Positions 24,938-32,777 of a stretch of 64,000 nt of DNA are shown one piece after another. The DNA is from Deltaproteobacteria bacterium (lineage in GTDB: Bacteria; Myxococcota; UBA727; VGSZ01): NCBI GenBank assembly GCA_016177705.1, contig JACOUT010000022.1, positions 1-64,000 of the forward strand. Direction: 5' to 3'. Under the pieces are notes generated by a model. The model saw only the letters and a list, made by a program, of their open reading frames with translations, had not been told where the DNA came from and did no database searches. A program made the position numbers and the translations under genes. The number at the start of each line of letters is the position of its first letter. The first letter of the stretch is position 1.

Positions 24938-25336
24938 TCAGTCGATGGTTCGCACCAGGGCGGCCTCGATGACCGCTCGATCAGAGGTGAGCAGCGTCGC
25001 GCCGAGCACCCGCGCAGTGGCGACGACGATGCGATCCCCTGGGTCGCGGTAGAAGGTCTTGGGCAGCGCCGCGACCTCGGCGGCGATGGCGGGCGAGATG
25101 CCGACCCGCTCGACGAGGGGAGCGGCCACCGCGCTCTCGAGCCAGTCGCGTAACGGCGACGGCAGACGCAGGCGCCCAAGCTCATGGAGCGTGGCGATCT
25201 CCCACAGGGTGATCTCGGAGACGATGAGCGGCTGCGTCGGGCTGACGCGTTTCAAGGCGCGGCGTTGAGCGGTCGACAGCCGCCGCTCGTCGCCCAGCCA
25301 GCGAAGGAGCACGTGGGTGTCGGCGAGGAGCCTCAC
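24938..25336 (-). CDS. vapC: PIN-domain toxin, VapC family
   Basis: 132 aa. The PIN acidic residues are in place: Asp in LLADTHVLLRW, Glu in SEITLWEIATL, Asp in YRDPGDRIVVATA and Asp in LLTSDRAV. VapC toxins are Mg-dependent RNases acting on tRNA or rRNA. The start is GTG 25336, four bases after the antitoxin stop, so the pair is one transcript. The frame extends upstream over the antitoxin gene, but that part is Arg-rich shadow sequence. Confidence 0.9.
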   Translation of the reverse strand: MRLLADTHVLLRWLGDERRLSTAQRRALKRVSPTQPLIVSEITLWEIATLHELGRLRLPSPLRDWLESAVAAPLVERVGISPAIAAEVAALPKTFYRDPGDRIVVATARVLGATLLTSDRAVIEAALVRTID

Positions 25337-25340
25337 TCGC

Positions 25341-25598
25341 TCACGCGCCCTTCCCTCGCACCGCGTCCCACGCCTCGGCCGGCAGCGGCGGGGACACGAT
25401 GTCACCCAGCTCGACGACGCCACCAAGGCTCCGCAGGCGATCTTGCGGGAAGCCGGCTGCTGTCCCCTCTGTCGTCGGTCCGAGCTGCGCCACGGGCTTG
25501 CCGCGCTTCAAGATGACGATGCGCTCGCCGGTGCGGGCCACCTGATCGAGGATCGACAGGCATCGCGCCTTGAATTCCGACGCCGCCATGGTCTTCAT
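25341..25598 (-). CDS. Phd/YefM-family antitoxin
   Basis: 85 aa. The N-terminal MKTMAASEFKARCLSILDQVARTGERIVILKRGKPVAQLGP is the classic Phd/YefM DNA-binding domain. The C-terminal 40 residues should wrap the toxin. The gene precedes the PIN toxin by four bases. Phd-type antitoxins usually repress their own promoter; direct repeats at this promoter fit that. Confidence 0.92.
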   Translation of the reverse strand: MKTMAASEFKARCLSILDQVARTGERIVILKRGKPVAQLGPTTEGTAAGFPQDRLRSLGGVVELGDIVSPPLPAEAWDAVRGKGA

Positions 25599-25633
25599 GA
25601 CCAGATGATATGACCAGTCACGAGCGTCGGCAA
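25596..25633 (-). promoter_or_regulatory. Leaderless toxin-antitoxin promoter with direct repeats
   Basis: On the minus strand: TTGCCG (25633-25628), 17 bases, TATCAT (25610-25605), six bases, then ATG at 25598. Two direct repeats of ATGACCAG (plus-strand 25597-25604 and 25610-25617) flank or overlap the -10, a natural site for autorepression by the antitoxin. Confidence 0.65.
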
Positions 25634-25634
25634 G

Positions 25635-28112
25635 CTAGCGCGTGAACGCCGGCTCGCCCGCCGGCTCGGCCAGGCACTCGCCGACACCGTCGAGCAGGCC
25701 GCCGTCGGTCACCTCGCGCAGCACCCGCGCCGCGTCGACCAGGCCGCCCTCGCCGAGTGAGACGTCGGCGGGGTTGATGATGTTGTAGGTGCACGGTGAC
25801 GCGGGCGTGTCGACCGCTTTGTGCTCGTCGCGCCACCAGAAGTAGAGCGAGTGCACGGTCCACAGGTACGTGAACTCGTAGGCGGTGGGGTTGTCGCGCC
25901 AGGTGGCGATGCGCGCGGCGGGCACGCGATAGCGCGGCTCGCGCGCGGCCACGATGAGCGCGGCGTCGTCGAGCGCGGCGCGCGCGTTCGCGAGCAGGGG
26001 CGCGCGCTCGGTGTCGCTCATGGTCCAGTAGCCGTCGGCGTAGCCGTAGAGCGCGTGGATCTGGCGCGCGCGCAGCGCCAGCATGCGCATGGCGTCGTCG
26101 AGATCGTCGAACAGCTCGAGCGCCTCCGGACGAATGCCGGCGCGCAGCGCGTGCAGCGCGTCGGCCTGTGCGGTGAAGGTCGCCTCCATGGCGGCGAGCA
26201 GCGGCTCGACCTCGGCGCTGTAGCCCGGCGGCGGGTGCAGCGGGTTGTTCATCTCGACCAGGCCGAGCCGGTCGGGCTGCGTGGTCGGCGCCTCCACCGG
26301 CACCAGCGGCAGATCGTTGACCGCGTCGAGCAGGTCGTCGAAGGCCTCGAAGCCCTGCAAATAGGCCTGGCCGTTTCTTCGCGTGACGTCGACGGGCGCG
26401 AGCGTGTCGGTGCGGCCATAGATGAGCAGCTCGCGCTCTGCGTCGGCGATCTCGACCAGCAGGTCCGCCAGCGCCGGTTCCCCGAGCGCCGCCGCGATGG
26501 GCTCGAAGGCTGCGCGCGTCGCCGCCGCGTCATCGGCGACGTCGAGGCGCGGATCCCAGGCGGCGCGCGCGGCCACCACGTCGTTCAGCCAGTAGCCCCA
26601 CTCCCAGCCCGAGGAGAAGATGCTCTGCCCCTGCATGCGCGCGCCAACGAACGCGCCGCGACCCATCAGGCCCTGCTCCTCGTCATCAGCGAGCAGGCGC
26701 AGGTCGGCGAGGCGTCGCTCGGCGTAGAGCGGCAAGAACAGCGGCACGTCGATGTCGAAGCTCACCCAGTAGGCGGTCTCGGGGTGCCAGAGCACCGCGC
26801 GCCGGCCGGCCTCGTCGTGCAGGTACTCGCGCACGTGCGCGAAGCTCGTGTTGCCGTAGGTCGGCGCGGGGTCGTCGAGCCCATAGTGCTGCACGGTATG
26901 CGGCATGACGCCGAGGCGCGCGTCGGCGTACGAGGGCAGGTGGTTGAAGTCGAGCGGCCCGCCGGTCTCGGGGTCGACGAAGCCGTCGGCGGTCTGGCCG
27001 GTCGAGGTGTGGATCTTGATGCGCGCGTCCTTGCCCCACGTGTCGTCGAGGTGGCGCGCCACCTCGTCCATCCACGCGAGCATGCGCGCGGGCTCGGGGT
27101 GCGTGAACTCGGTCGAGCCGTTCTCCGTCGAGACGAAGTCGAACCCCGCCGCCATCAGCCAGTCGAGGCGCTCGTCGATCTGCGCCAGCTCGTCGGCCAG
27201 CTCGCCTTCTTGCTGCAACAAGCGGAAGGTGTGCTGCTGCACGAGCGCGATGGGCACGTCGGCGCCGGCGCGCAGGCCGAAGTCGTGTGCGCGCTGCACG
27301 AGCACGCGCAGGCGTCGCTGCCGCTCGTCGCTGGCCGCGTAGTCGGCCCACGAGGCGGCCTCGAGCAGCACCCACTCCACCTCGTTGTCGCCGTTGCCGA
27401 GCATCCACTCGAGGAACGAGTCCCACTCGGGCAGGCGCGCGGCCCAACCAGCTTCGTCGTCGATGGGCCAGCCCTGCAGCAGCTCGGTCAGCTCGAGCGG
27501 GTGCATGGTGTGGACGTGGATGTTCCTGATGGGCCAGCGCGGCGCGCTGGTCTCGTCGAGCGCGGGCCAGTCGGTGGCAAGCGCGGCTGGACGCAGCGGC
27601 GCGAGCGGGTGGAGGAAGGCGAAGCCGAGCCGCTCGAGCAGCGCGTACGCACCAAAGGACGCGCCGCGCCCGACGCCGCCCTCGACCAGGGTGGGCACCT
27701 CGTGCACGACGCCCGCCCTGATCGCGTACCCCTCGTCGGGCAGCGCGGCGATCGCGGCCGGTGACAGCAGCGCGCGGGTCGCCTCGGTGTCGCCGAAGGC
27801 GAGCGCGCGCGATCCTTCCGCGGCGTCGCGCGGCGGGCCGACGGCGCCCGCGTCGACGACGGGCAGAGAGGAGGTGGCAGCGAGGTGCGCTTGCACGCGC
27901 GCCTTGACGGCCGCCGGCACGTCGTCGCCGAAGGCGAGGTAGAGCGCCGGGGTGCCGGGCGGGACGCCGTCGGGCAGCGCGACCACGGCAGGGCCGGGCG
28001 AGCGGGGCGAGGCCTCCATGGGCGGCACGGGCTCGATCGGCTCGGGCGGTGCGTCGCAGCTACACGTGGACCAGAAGGGCAGGGCGCACAGGATCGCGGC
28101 GGCAGCTCGCAT
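25635..28112 (-). CDS. Large glycosidase-like lipoprotein
   Basis: 825 aa. The N-terminus (MRAAAAILCALPFWSTCSC) is a lipoprotein-like signal. The segment FGAYALLERLGFAFLHP resembles the N-terminal domain shared by GH67 alpha-glucuronidases and other TIM-barrel glycosidases. PRWPIRNIHVHTMH then opens a probable barrel with NEVEWVLLEA, GFDFVSTENGSTEFTH and ARIKIHTSTG. Catalytic residues cannot be assigned by eye. The C-terminal 300 residues look helical. The start ATG 28112 rather than 28139 is supported by a TTGCGT/TAGCCT promoter whose -10 lies seven bases before it. It is divergent from the MFE-2 operon and shares its intergenic region. Family assignment is tentative. Confidence 0.7.
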   Translation of the reverse strand: MRAAAAILCALPFWSTCSCDAPPEPIEPVPPMEASPRSPGPAVVALPDGVPPGTPALYLAFGDDVPAAVKARVQAHLAATSSLPVVDAGAVGPPRDAAEGSRALAFGDTEATRALLSPAAIAALPDEGYAIRAGVVHEVPTLVEGGVGRGASFGAYALLERLGFAFLHPLAPLRPAALATDWPALDETSAPRWPIRNIHVHTMHPLELTELLQGWPIDDEAGWAARLPEWDSFLEWMLGNGDNEVEWVLLEAASWADYAASDERQRRLRVLVQRAHDFGLRAGADVPIALVQQHTFRLLQQEGELADELAQIDERLDWLMAAGFDFVSTENGSTEFTHPEPARMLAWMDEVARHLDDTWGKDARIKIHTSTGQTADGFVDPETGGPLDFNHLPSYADARLGVMPHTVQHYGLDDPAPTYGNTSFAHVREYLHDEAGRRAVLWHPETAYWVSFDIDVPLFLPLYAERRLADLRLLADDEEQGLMGRGAFVGARMQGQSIFSSGWEWGYWLNDVVAARAAWDPRLDVADDAAATRAAFEPIAAALGEPALADLLVEIADAERELLIYGRTDTLAPVDVTRRNGQAYLQGFEAFDDLLDAVNDLPLVPVEAPTTQPDRLGLVEMNNPLHPPPGYSAEVEPLLAAMEATFTAQADALHALRAGIRPEALELFDDLDDAMRMLALRARQIHALYGYADGYWTMSDTERAPLLANARAALDDAALIVAAREPRYRVPAARIATWRDNPTAYEFTYLWTVHSLYFWWRDEHKAVDTPASPCTYNIINPADVSLGEGGLVDAARVLREVTDGGLLDGVGECLAEPAGEPAFTR

Positions 28113-28147
28113 TCCGCGCAGGCTAGGGGGCTCGTTCACTGACGCAA
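28110..28147 (-). promoter_or_regulatory. Leaderless promoter of the glycosidase-like lipoprotein
   Basis: On the minus strand: TTGCGT (28147-28142), 16 bases, TAGCCT (28125-28120), seven bases, ATG (28112). No ribosome site is visible. Confidence 0.6.
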
Positions 28148-28199
28148 ATGCCCACAGCGCTCGCTGGAACGCCCGGCGTCAGCCCCGGGTGGATCTTGA

Positions 28200-28215
28200 T
28201 TGACACGGGTGTCAA
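28200..28215. promoter_or_regulatory. Operator copy 1: TTGACACGGGTGTCAA
   Basis: A 16-bp palindrome with seven-base arms. Its reverse complement differs from copy 2 (28223-28238) at one position and from the korAB copy (46002-46017) at two. It lies 40 bases before the MFE-2 start, in the divergent intergenic region. Confidence 0.75.
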
Positions 28216-28222
28216 GCTCGTG

Positions 28223-28238
28223 TTGACTCCCGTGTCAA
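28223..28238. promoter_or_regulatory. Operator copy 2: TTGACTCCCGTGTCAA
   Basis: Second 16-bp palindrome, 23 bp centre-to-centre from copy 1 (about two helical turns), ending 16 bases before the MFE-2 ATG. The position suggests repression of the MFE-2/thiolase operon, possibly by a dimeric acyl-CoA-responsive regulator; that is inference. Confidence 0.75.
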
Positions 28239-28254
28239 CCACCCGAGGTTTCCC

Positions 28255-30864
28255 ATGGCCAACGAGCTTCGCTTCGACAACAAGGTCGTCGTCATCACCG
28301 GTGCTGGCAACGGGCTCGGCAAGAGCCACGCGCTGTTGTTCGGCAGCCGCGGCGCCAAGGTGGTGGTGAACGACCTCGGCGGTGGCGCCACCGGCGCCGG
28401 CAAGTCCTCGTCGGCGGCCGACAAGGTGGTCGAGGAGATCAAGGCGGCGGGTGGCCAGGCGGTCGCCAACTACGACTCGGTCGAGGACGGCGACAAGATC
28501 ATCAAGACCGCCAAGGACACCTGGGGGCGCGTCGACATCGTCGTCAACAACGCGGGCATCTTGCGCGACTCGAGCTTCCAGAAGATGTCCCAGGAGGACT
28601 GGGACCTCATCTACAGGGTGCACGTGCTCGGCTCCTACCGCGTGACGCGCGCGGCCTGGGACACCATGCGCGAGCAGGGCTTTGGCCGCATCATCTTCAC
28701 GGCCTCGGCCGCCGGCCTGTACGGCAACTTCGGCCAGGCCAACTACTCGATGGCCAAGATGGGCCTGGTCGGCTTCGGTCAGACGCTCGCGCTCGAGGGC
28801 GTCAAGCGCGGCATCCACACCAACATCATCGCGCCGGTGGCGGGCTCGCGCCTGACCGAGACCATCATGCCCAAGGAGATCGTGGACGCGCTCAAGCCCG
28901 AGTACGTCTCGCCCTTGGTCGCCTGGCTGTGCCACGAGAGCTGCGAGGAGAACGGCGGCATCTTCGAGGTGGGCGGCGGCTTCGTCGGCAAGCTGCGCTG
29001 GGAGCGCACCGAAGGGAAGCTCTTCCCCGTCGGCAAGCCCCTGTCGGTGGAGCAGGTCAAGGGCGCGTGGAGCGCCATCACCGACTTCTCCAAGACCACG
29101 CACCCCGACAACGTACACGCGGCGCTGCAGCCGGTGCTCGCCAACCTCGAGAAGAAGAGCAAGGGCGGCAACGAGTTCATCGACTGCGACGCCGCGCTCG
29201 GCTACGTCGTCGACGGCCTCGAGTCGAAGTACGACGAGCGCGACCTGGCGCTGTACGCGCTCGGCGTCGGCGCCGGCAAGAACCCCACCGACGAGGGCGA
29301 CCTGCACCTGGTCTACGAGCGCAACGGCGAGGGCTTCTACGCGCTGCCCACCTACGGCGTCATCCCGGCCATCAACGCCATCCTGACCATGGCGCTCGAA
29401 GGCAAGGGCGCGCCCGGGCTGAACTACAGCCTCGATCGCATCCTGCACGGCGAGCAGTACACCGAGCTGTTGCAGCCGCTGCCCACCAAGGCGACCACAC
29501 TGGTGCACAAGCTGCGCATCAGCGACATCTTCGACAAGGGCAAAAACGCCGTGGTGGTGTTCTCGGTCGAGAGCCGCGACAAGGAGACGGGTACGCCGCT
29601 CGTCAAGAACGACATCTCGATGATCGTGCGCGGTGCTGGCGGCTGGGGCGGCGATCGCGGCCCCTCGGGCGACGTCAATGTGGCGCCCGATCGCAAGCCC
29701 GACGCCGTCGTCACCGAGAAGATCGGCGAGAGCCAGGCCTTGCTCTATCGCTTGTCGGGTGACTGGAACCCGCTGCACGTCGACCCGAGCTTCGCGGCGG
29801 CGTTCGGCTTCGAGCGGCCCATCCTGCACGGGCTGTGCACCTTCGGCCACGTCGGCCGCCACGTCATCAACTCCTTCTGCAAGGGCGACCCGCGCTACTT
29901 CAAGAGCATAAAGGTGCGCTTCGCCGACAGCGTGTTCCCGGGCGAGACGCTCAAGACCGAGATGTGGAAGGACGGCGACCGGGTCATCGTCAAGACCACC
30001 GTGGTCGAGCGCAACAAGGTGGCCATCAGCAACGCCGCGGTGGAGCTGTACAAGGAGATCCCGCAGCCCAAGGCCGCGCCCGCAGCGTCGTCGTCGGCAC
30101 CGGCCGCGGCGCCCGCCGCGACCGGTCCTTCCACCGCCGACGTGTTCGCCGCCATCGGTGCCTACGTGTCGAGCACCCCCGAGCTGACGAAGACCGTGCA
30201 GAACGTCTACCGCTTCACGCTCAAGGGAGGCGCGGCGCCGAACGTGTGGACCGTCGACCTCAAGAACGGCGGCGGCAGCGTCAAGGCGGGCGGCGAGGCC
30301 AAGGCCGACTGCACGCTCGAGCTCTCCGAGGGTGACTTCCTCGACATGGTGCAGGGCAAGGTCGACCCGCAGAAGCTCTTCAGCACCGGCAAGCTCAAGA
30401 TCGGCGGCAACATCATGGCGAGCCAGAAGCTCGAGTTCCTGCGCAAGCTCGACAAGAGCGCGCTCGCCAAGGGGGCAGGCGCAGCGCCGGCGGCGGCCGC
30501 TGCCGCACCGGCTGCCCAGGTCGCCGCGCCCTCGAAGGGCGCGAGCGCGCCCAAGGTGGTCGCCGCCCTCAAGGAGCGGCTGCAAAAGAACGGCAAGCTC
30601 GCCGAGGAGGTGCGCGCCGCCGTGCAGTTCGTCGTGCGCGAGCCGGACGCGAGCTTCGGCGTCGACCTGCAAAAGGGTCCGGGCAGCCTGGTCGAGGGCA
30701 AGCTGCCAAGCCCCACGGTCACACTCACGCTCGCCGACGAGGACCTGGCGGCGCTCGCCAAGGGCGAGGCGGGGGTCAAGGATCTCTACCAGCACGGCAA
30801 GCTGCGCATCGACGGCAGCGTGGCCGCCGCTCACCGCTTGGGCTTCCTGCAGAAGCTCGTCTGA
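28255..30864 (+). CDS. Multifunctional beta-oxidation protein: (3R)-hydroxyacyl-CoA dehydrogenase + enoyl-CoA hydratase 2 + two SCP2 domains (MFE-2/HSD17B4-like)
   Basis: 869 aa with the domain order of eukaryotic peroxisomal MFE-2. Residues 1-300 are an SDR dehydrogenase: TGAGNGLG at 15-22, Ser151, Tyr164 and Lys168, plus WLCHESCEENGGIFEVGGG as in human HSD17B4. Residues 320-600 are a MaoC-type hydratase 2, with YRLSGDWNPLHVDP carrying Asp503 and His508, and Glu355 at the position of the third catalytic residue (human Glu366/Asp510/His515). SCP2 lipid-binding domains occupy about 626-733 (KLKIGGNIMASQKLEFL) and, as an extra copy, 766-869. It would hydrate and oxidise enoyl-CoA esters. No C-terminal AKL-type signal is present, as expected. 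A GAGG ribosome site lies seven bases before the ATG. The thiolase follows after 51 bases. Confidence 0.95.
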   Translation: MANELRFDNKVVVITGAGNGLGKSHALLFGSRGAKVVVNDLGGGATGAGKSSSAADKVVEEIKAAGGQAVANYDSVEDGDKIIKTAKDTWGRVDIVVNNAGILRDSSFQKMSQEDWDLIYRVHVLGSYRVTRAAWDTMREQGFGRIIFTASAAGLYGNFGQANYSMAKMGLVGFGQTLALEGVKRGIHTNIIAPVAGSRLTETIMPKEIVDALKPEYVSPLVAWLCHESCEENGGIFEVGGGFVGKLRWERTEGKLFPVGKPLSVEQVKGAWSAITDFSKTTHPDNVHAALQPVLANLEKKSKGGNEFIDCDAALGYVVDGLESKYDERDLALYALGVGAGKNPTDEGDLHLVYERNGEGFYALPTYGVIPAINAILTMALEGKGAPGLNYSLDRILHGEQYTELLQPLPTKATTLVHKLRISDIFDKGKNAVVVFSVESRDKETGTPLVKNDISMIVRGAGGWGGDRGPSGDVNVAPDRKPDAVVTEKIGESQALLYRLSGDWNPLHVDPSFAAAFGFERPILHGLCTFGHVGRHVINSFCKGDPRYFKSIKVRFADSVFPGETLKTEMWKDGDRVIVKTTVVERNKVAISNAAVELYKEIPQPKAAPAASSSAPAAAPAATGPSTADVFAAIGAYVSSTPELTKTVQNVYRFTLKGGAAPNVWTVDLKNGGGSVKAGGEAKADCTLELSEGDFLDMVQGKVDPQKLFSTGKLKIGGNIMASQKLEFLRKLDKSALAKGAGAAPAAAAAAPAAQVAAPSKGASAPKVVAALKERLQKNGKLAEEVRAAVQFVVREPDASFGVDLQKGPGSLVEGKLPSPTVTLTLADEDLAALAKGEAGVKDLYQHGKLRIDGSVAAAHRLGFLQKLV

Positions 30865-30915
30865 TCGCTAGCTTCCAACAACGTCCGCGCACGTCGAGAA
30901 ACAAGGAGTACGCCC

Positions 30916-32103
30916 ATGGCTCGCAAGGCAAACGTCGTCGGTGTCGGCATGGTCAAGTTCGCCAAGCCCGGCGCCTCGGACTCCTATGACGTGATGGCGA
31001 AGGGCGCCATCACGACCGCGCTCAAGGACGCCGGCGTCGACTACAAGGACGTGGAGCAGGCGTACGCGGGCTACGTCTTCGGCGACTCCACCTGCGGCCA
31101 GAAGGCCGTCTACTCCGTGGGCCTGACCGCCATCCCGGTGTTCAACGTCAACAACAACTGTTCGACCGGCTCGAGCGCGCTGTTCCTGGCGCGCCAAGCG
31201 GTCGAGGGCGGCGCCGTCGAGTGCGCGCTCGCCGTCGGCTTCGAGCAGATGGAGAAGGGCGCGCTCGCCTCCAAGTACACCGATCGGCCAAACCCGCTCG
31301 AGCAGCACGTGCAGGTGATGAACGACGCGCAGGGCGTGAACCAGGCGCCGTTCGCCGCGCAGATGTTCGGCGGCGCCGGCCGTGAGTACCGCTGGAAGTA
31401 CGACACGCGCAGAGAGACCTTCGCCAAGGTGGCGTCGAAGGCGCGCACGCACGCGAGCAAGAACCCCTACGCACTGTTCAACCAGGTGCTCTCCGTCGAG
31501 GAGGTGATGGCGTCCGACGAGGTGTTCGACCCGTTGACGCGCTTCCAGTGCTGCCCGCCCACGTGTGGTGCTGCCGCGGCGCTGGTGGTCTCGGAGGAGT
31601 TCGCCAAGAAGCGCGGCCTGATGGATCGCGCGGTCACTATCGTGGCGCAGGCGATGAAGACCGACCCGGCGACGTCGTTTGCGGGTCAGAGCATGATCAG
31701 GATGGTCGGCTACGACATGGCCAAGGCCGCCGCTGACGAGGTGTACGCCAAGAGCGGCTACGGCCCGAACGACGTGCAGGTGATCGAGCTGCACGACTGC
31801 TTCACGACGAACGAAGTGCTCACCTACGAGGCGCTCGGCCTGTGCAAGGAGGGCGAGGCCGAGAAGCTCATCTGGGACGGGCAGAACACCTACGGCGGCA
31901 AGTGGGTGACCAACCCCTCGGGTGGCTTGTTGTCCAAGGGCCACCCGCTCGGCGCAACCGGCCTCGCGCAGTGCACGGAGCTGGTGTGGCAGTTGCGCGG
32001 GACCGCCGGCGACCGGCAGGTGAAGGGCGCGAAGGTCGCGCTGCAGCACAACCTCGGGCTCGGCGGCGCCTGCGTCGTCACCATGTACAAGAAGGCGGGC
32101 TGA
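30916..32103 (+). CDS. SCPx-type 3-oxoacyl-CoA thiolase
   Basis: 395 aa, very close to the thiolase half of eukaryotic sterol carrier protein X: VGVGMVKFAKPGA, GYVFGDSTCGQ, VNNNCSTGSSAL with nucleophile Cys82, RFQCCPPTCGAAAA, IELHDCFTTNE and NPSGGLLSKGHPLGATG. It would cleave 3-oxoacyl-CoA, including branched or sterol side-chain intermediates. It lacks the C-terminal SCP2 domain of SCPx; two SCP2 domains are instead on the upstream MFE-2-like protein. AAGGAG lies seven bases before the ATG. The 51-base gap to the MFE-2 gene supports one operon. Confidence 0.95.
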   Translation: MARKANVVGVGMVKFAKPGASDSYDVMAKGAITTALKDAGVDYKDVEQAYAGYVFGDSTCGQKAVYSVGLTAIPVFNVNNNCSTGSSALFLARQAVEGGAVECALAVGFEQMEKGALASKYTDRPNPLEQHVQVMNDAQGVNQAPFAAQMFGGAGREYRWKYDTRRETFAKVASKARTHASKNPYALFNQVLSVEEVMASDEVFDPLTRFQCCPPTCGAAAALVVSEEFAKKRGLMDRAVTIVAQAMKTDPATSFAGQSMIRMVGYDMAKAAADEVYAKSGYGPNDVQVIELHDCFTTNEVLTYEALGLCKEGEAEKLIWDGQNTYGGKWVTNPSGGLLSKGHPLGATGLAQCTELVWQLRGTAGDRQVKGAKVALQHNLGLGGACVVTMYKKAG

Positions 32104-32217
32104 GCTTCACGCTCGACAGGGACGCGAGGGACGGGCCGGCGGCAGGCTGTGCGGTCTGCAGGGGAGCGGCCGAACAGGGCGTCGATCGCCGAGTCGGCTC
32201 ATGCTAGCCGAGCGCGC

Positions 32218-32721
32218 ATGGAGCTCTGGGTCCTTCGCCTCATCCACATCACATGCTCCGTGCTCTGGGGCGGTTGGACGGCCATGGTCGGCCTGTTCCT
32301 CCTGCCGGCCATTGCGGAGGCCGGCCCGGCTGGCGGCGCCGTCATGGCCGGCGTCATGAAGCGGCGCTTCACGCTCTGGATGAACCTGCTCGGCGTGCTC
32401 AGCGTGCTGAGTGGGCTGCGCCTCTACACCATCTACGCCAACGCGGAGTGGCTGAAGTCCGGTCCCGGCATCTCGCTGACCCTCGGTGCCGTGCTCGCCC
32501 TGGTCGCGTTCGGCGTGGGGCACGCCGTCTCGCGACCGACGGCGGTGCGCATGTACGTGCTGCAGGGGAGCATCAAGGCGGTGGGCGGGCCCCCGAGCGC
32601 GGAGCAGGCCGGCGAGCTGCAGAGGCTCGCCGGGCGCGCGGTGCTCGCCGGCCGGGTCAACGCGTGGTGCTCCGTAGGTGCGGCGCTGTGCATGGCGGCG
32701 AGTCGGTTCCTCCCCTTCTGA
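32218..32721 (+). CDS. Small polytopic membrane protein
   Basis: 167 aa with four hydrophobic helices. It begins MELWVLRLIHITCSVLWGGWTAMVGLFLLPAI, where the His-x-x-x-x-x-x-Trp-Gly-Gly pattern recalls CopD/DUF2269-like or DUF4149-like proteins. A later HAVSRPTAVRMY loop is polar. The start ATG 32218 is preceded by TAGCCG and seven bases, a near match to the leaderless pattern. The open frame to 32149 adds a polar N-terminus unlike a membrane protein start. Function unknown. Confidence 0.7.
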   Translation: MELWVLRLIHITCSVLWGGWTAMVGLFLLPAIAEAGPAGGAVMAGVMKRRFTLWMNLLGVLSVLSGLRLYTIYANAEWLKSGPGISLTLGAVLALVAFGVGHAVSRPTAVRMYVLQGSIKAVGGPPSAEQAGELQRLAGRAVLAGRVNAWCSVGAALCMAASRFLPF

Positions 32722-32761
32722 CGTCGCGCGCCGGTTGGTGCACCTGCCGCGAAGATTCGCC

Positions 32762-32777
32762 TATCATCCGCCGCATG
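32762..32777 (+). promoter_or_regulatory. Leaderless -10 element (TATCAT) with ATG start
   Basis: TATCAT at 32762-32767, seven bases, then ATG at 32775. No ribosome site. It decides the start of the PilZ gene within a longer open frame. Confidence 0.6.

Noticed and set aside
28200..28238. The two TTGAC palindromes as terminator hairpins
   Set aside because: They lie between divergent gene starts, where no transcript ends, and no T-run follows.
28123..30834. 903-aa reverse-strand frame opposite the MFE-2 gene
   Set aside because: Composition is low-complexity (His, Arg, Val, Leu), with no motifs; the forward frame matches MFE-2 throughout.
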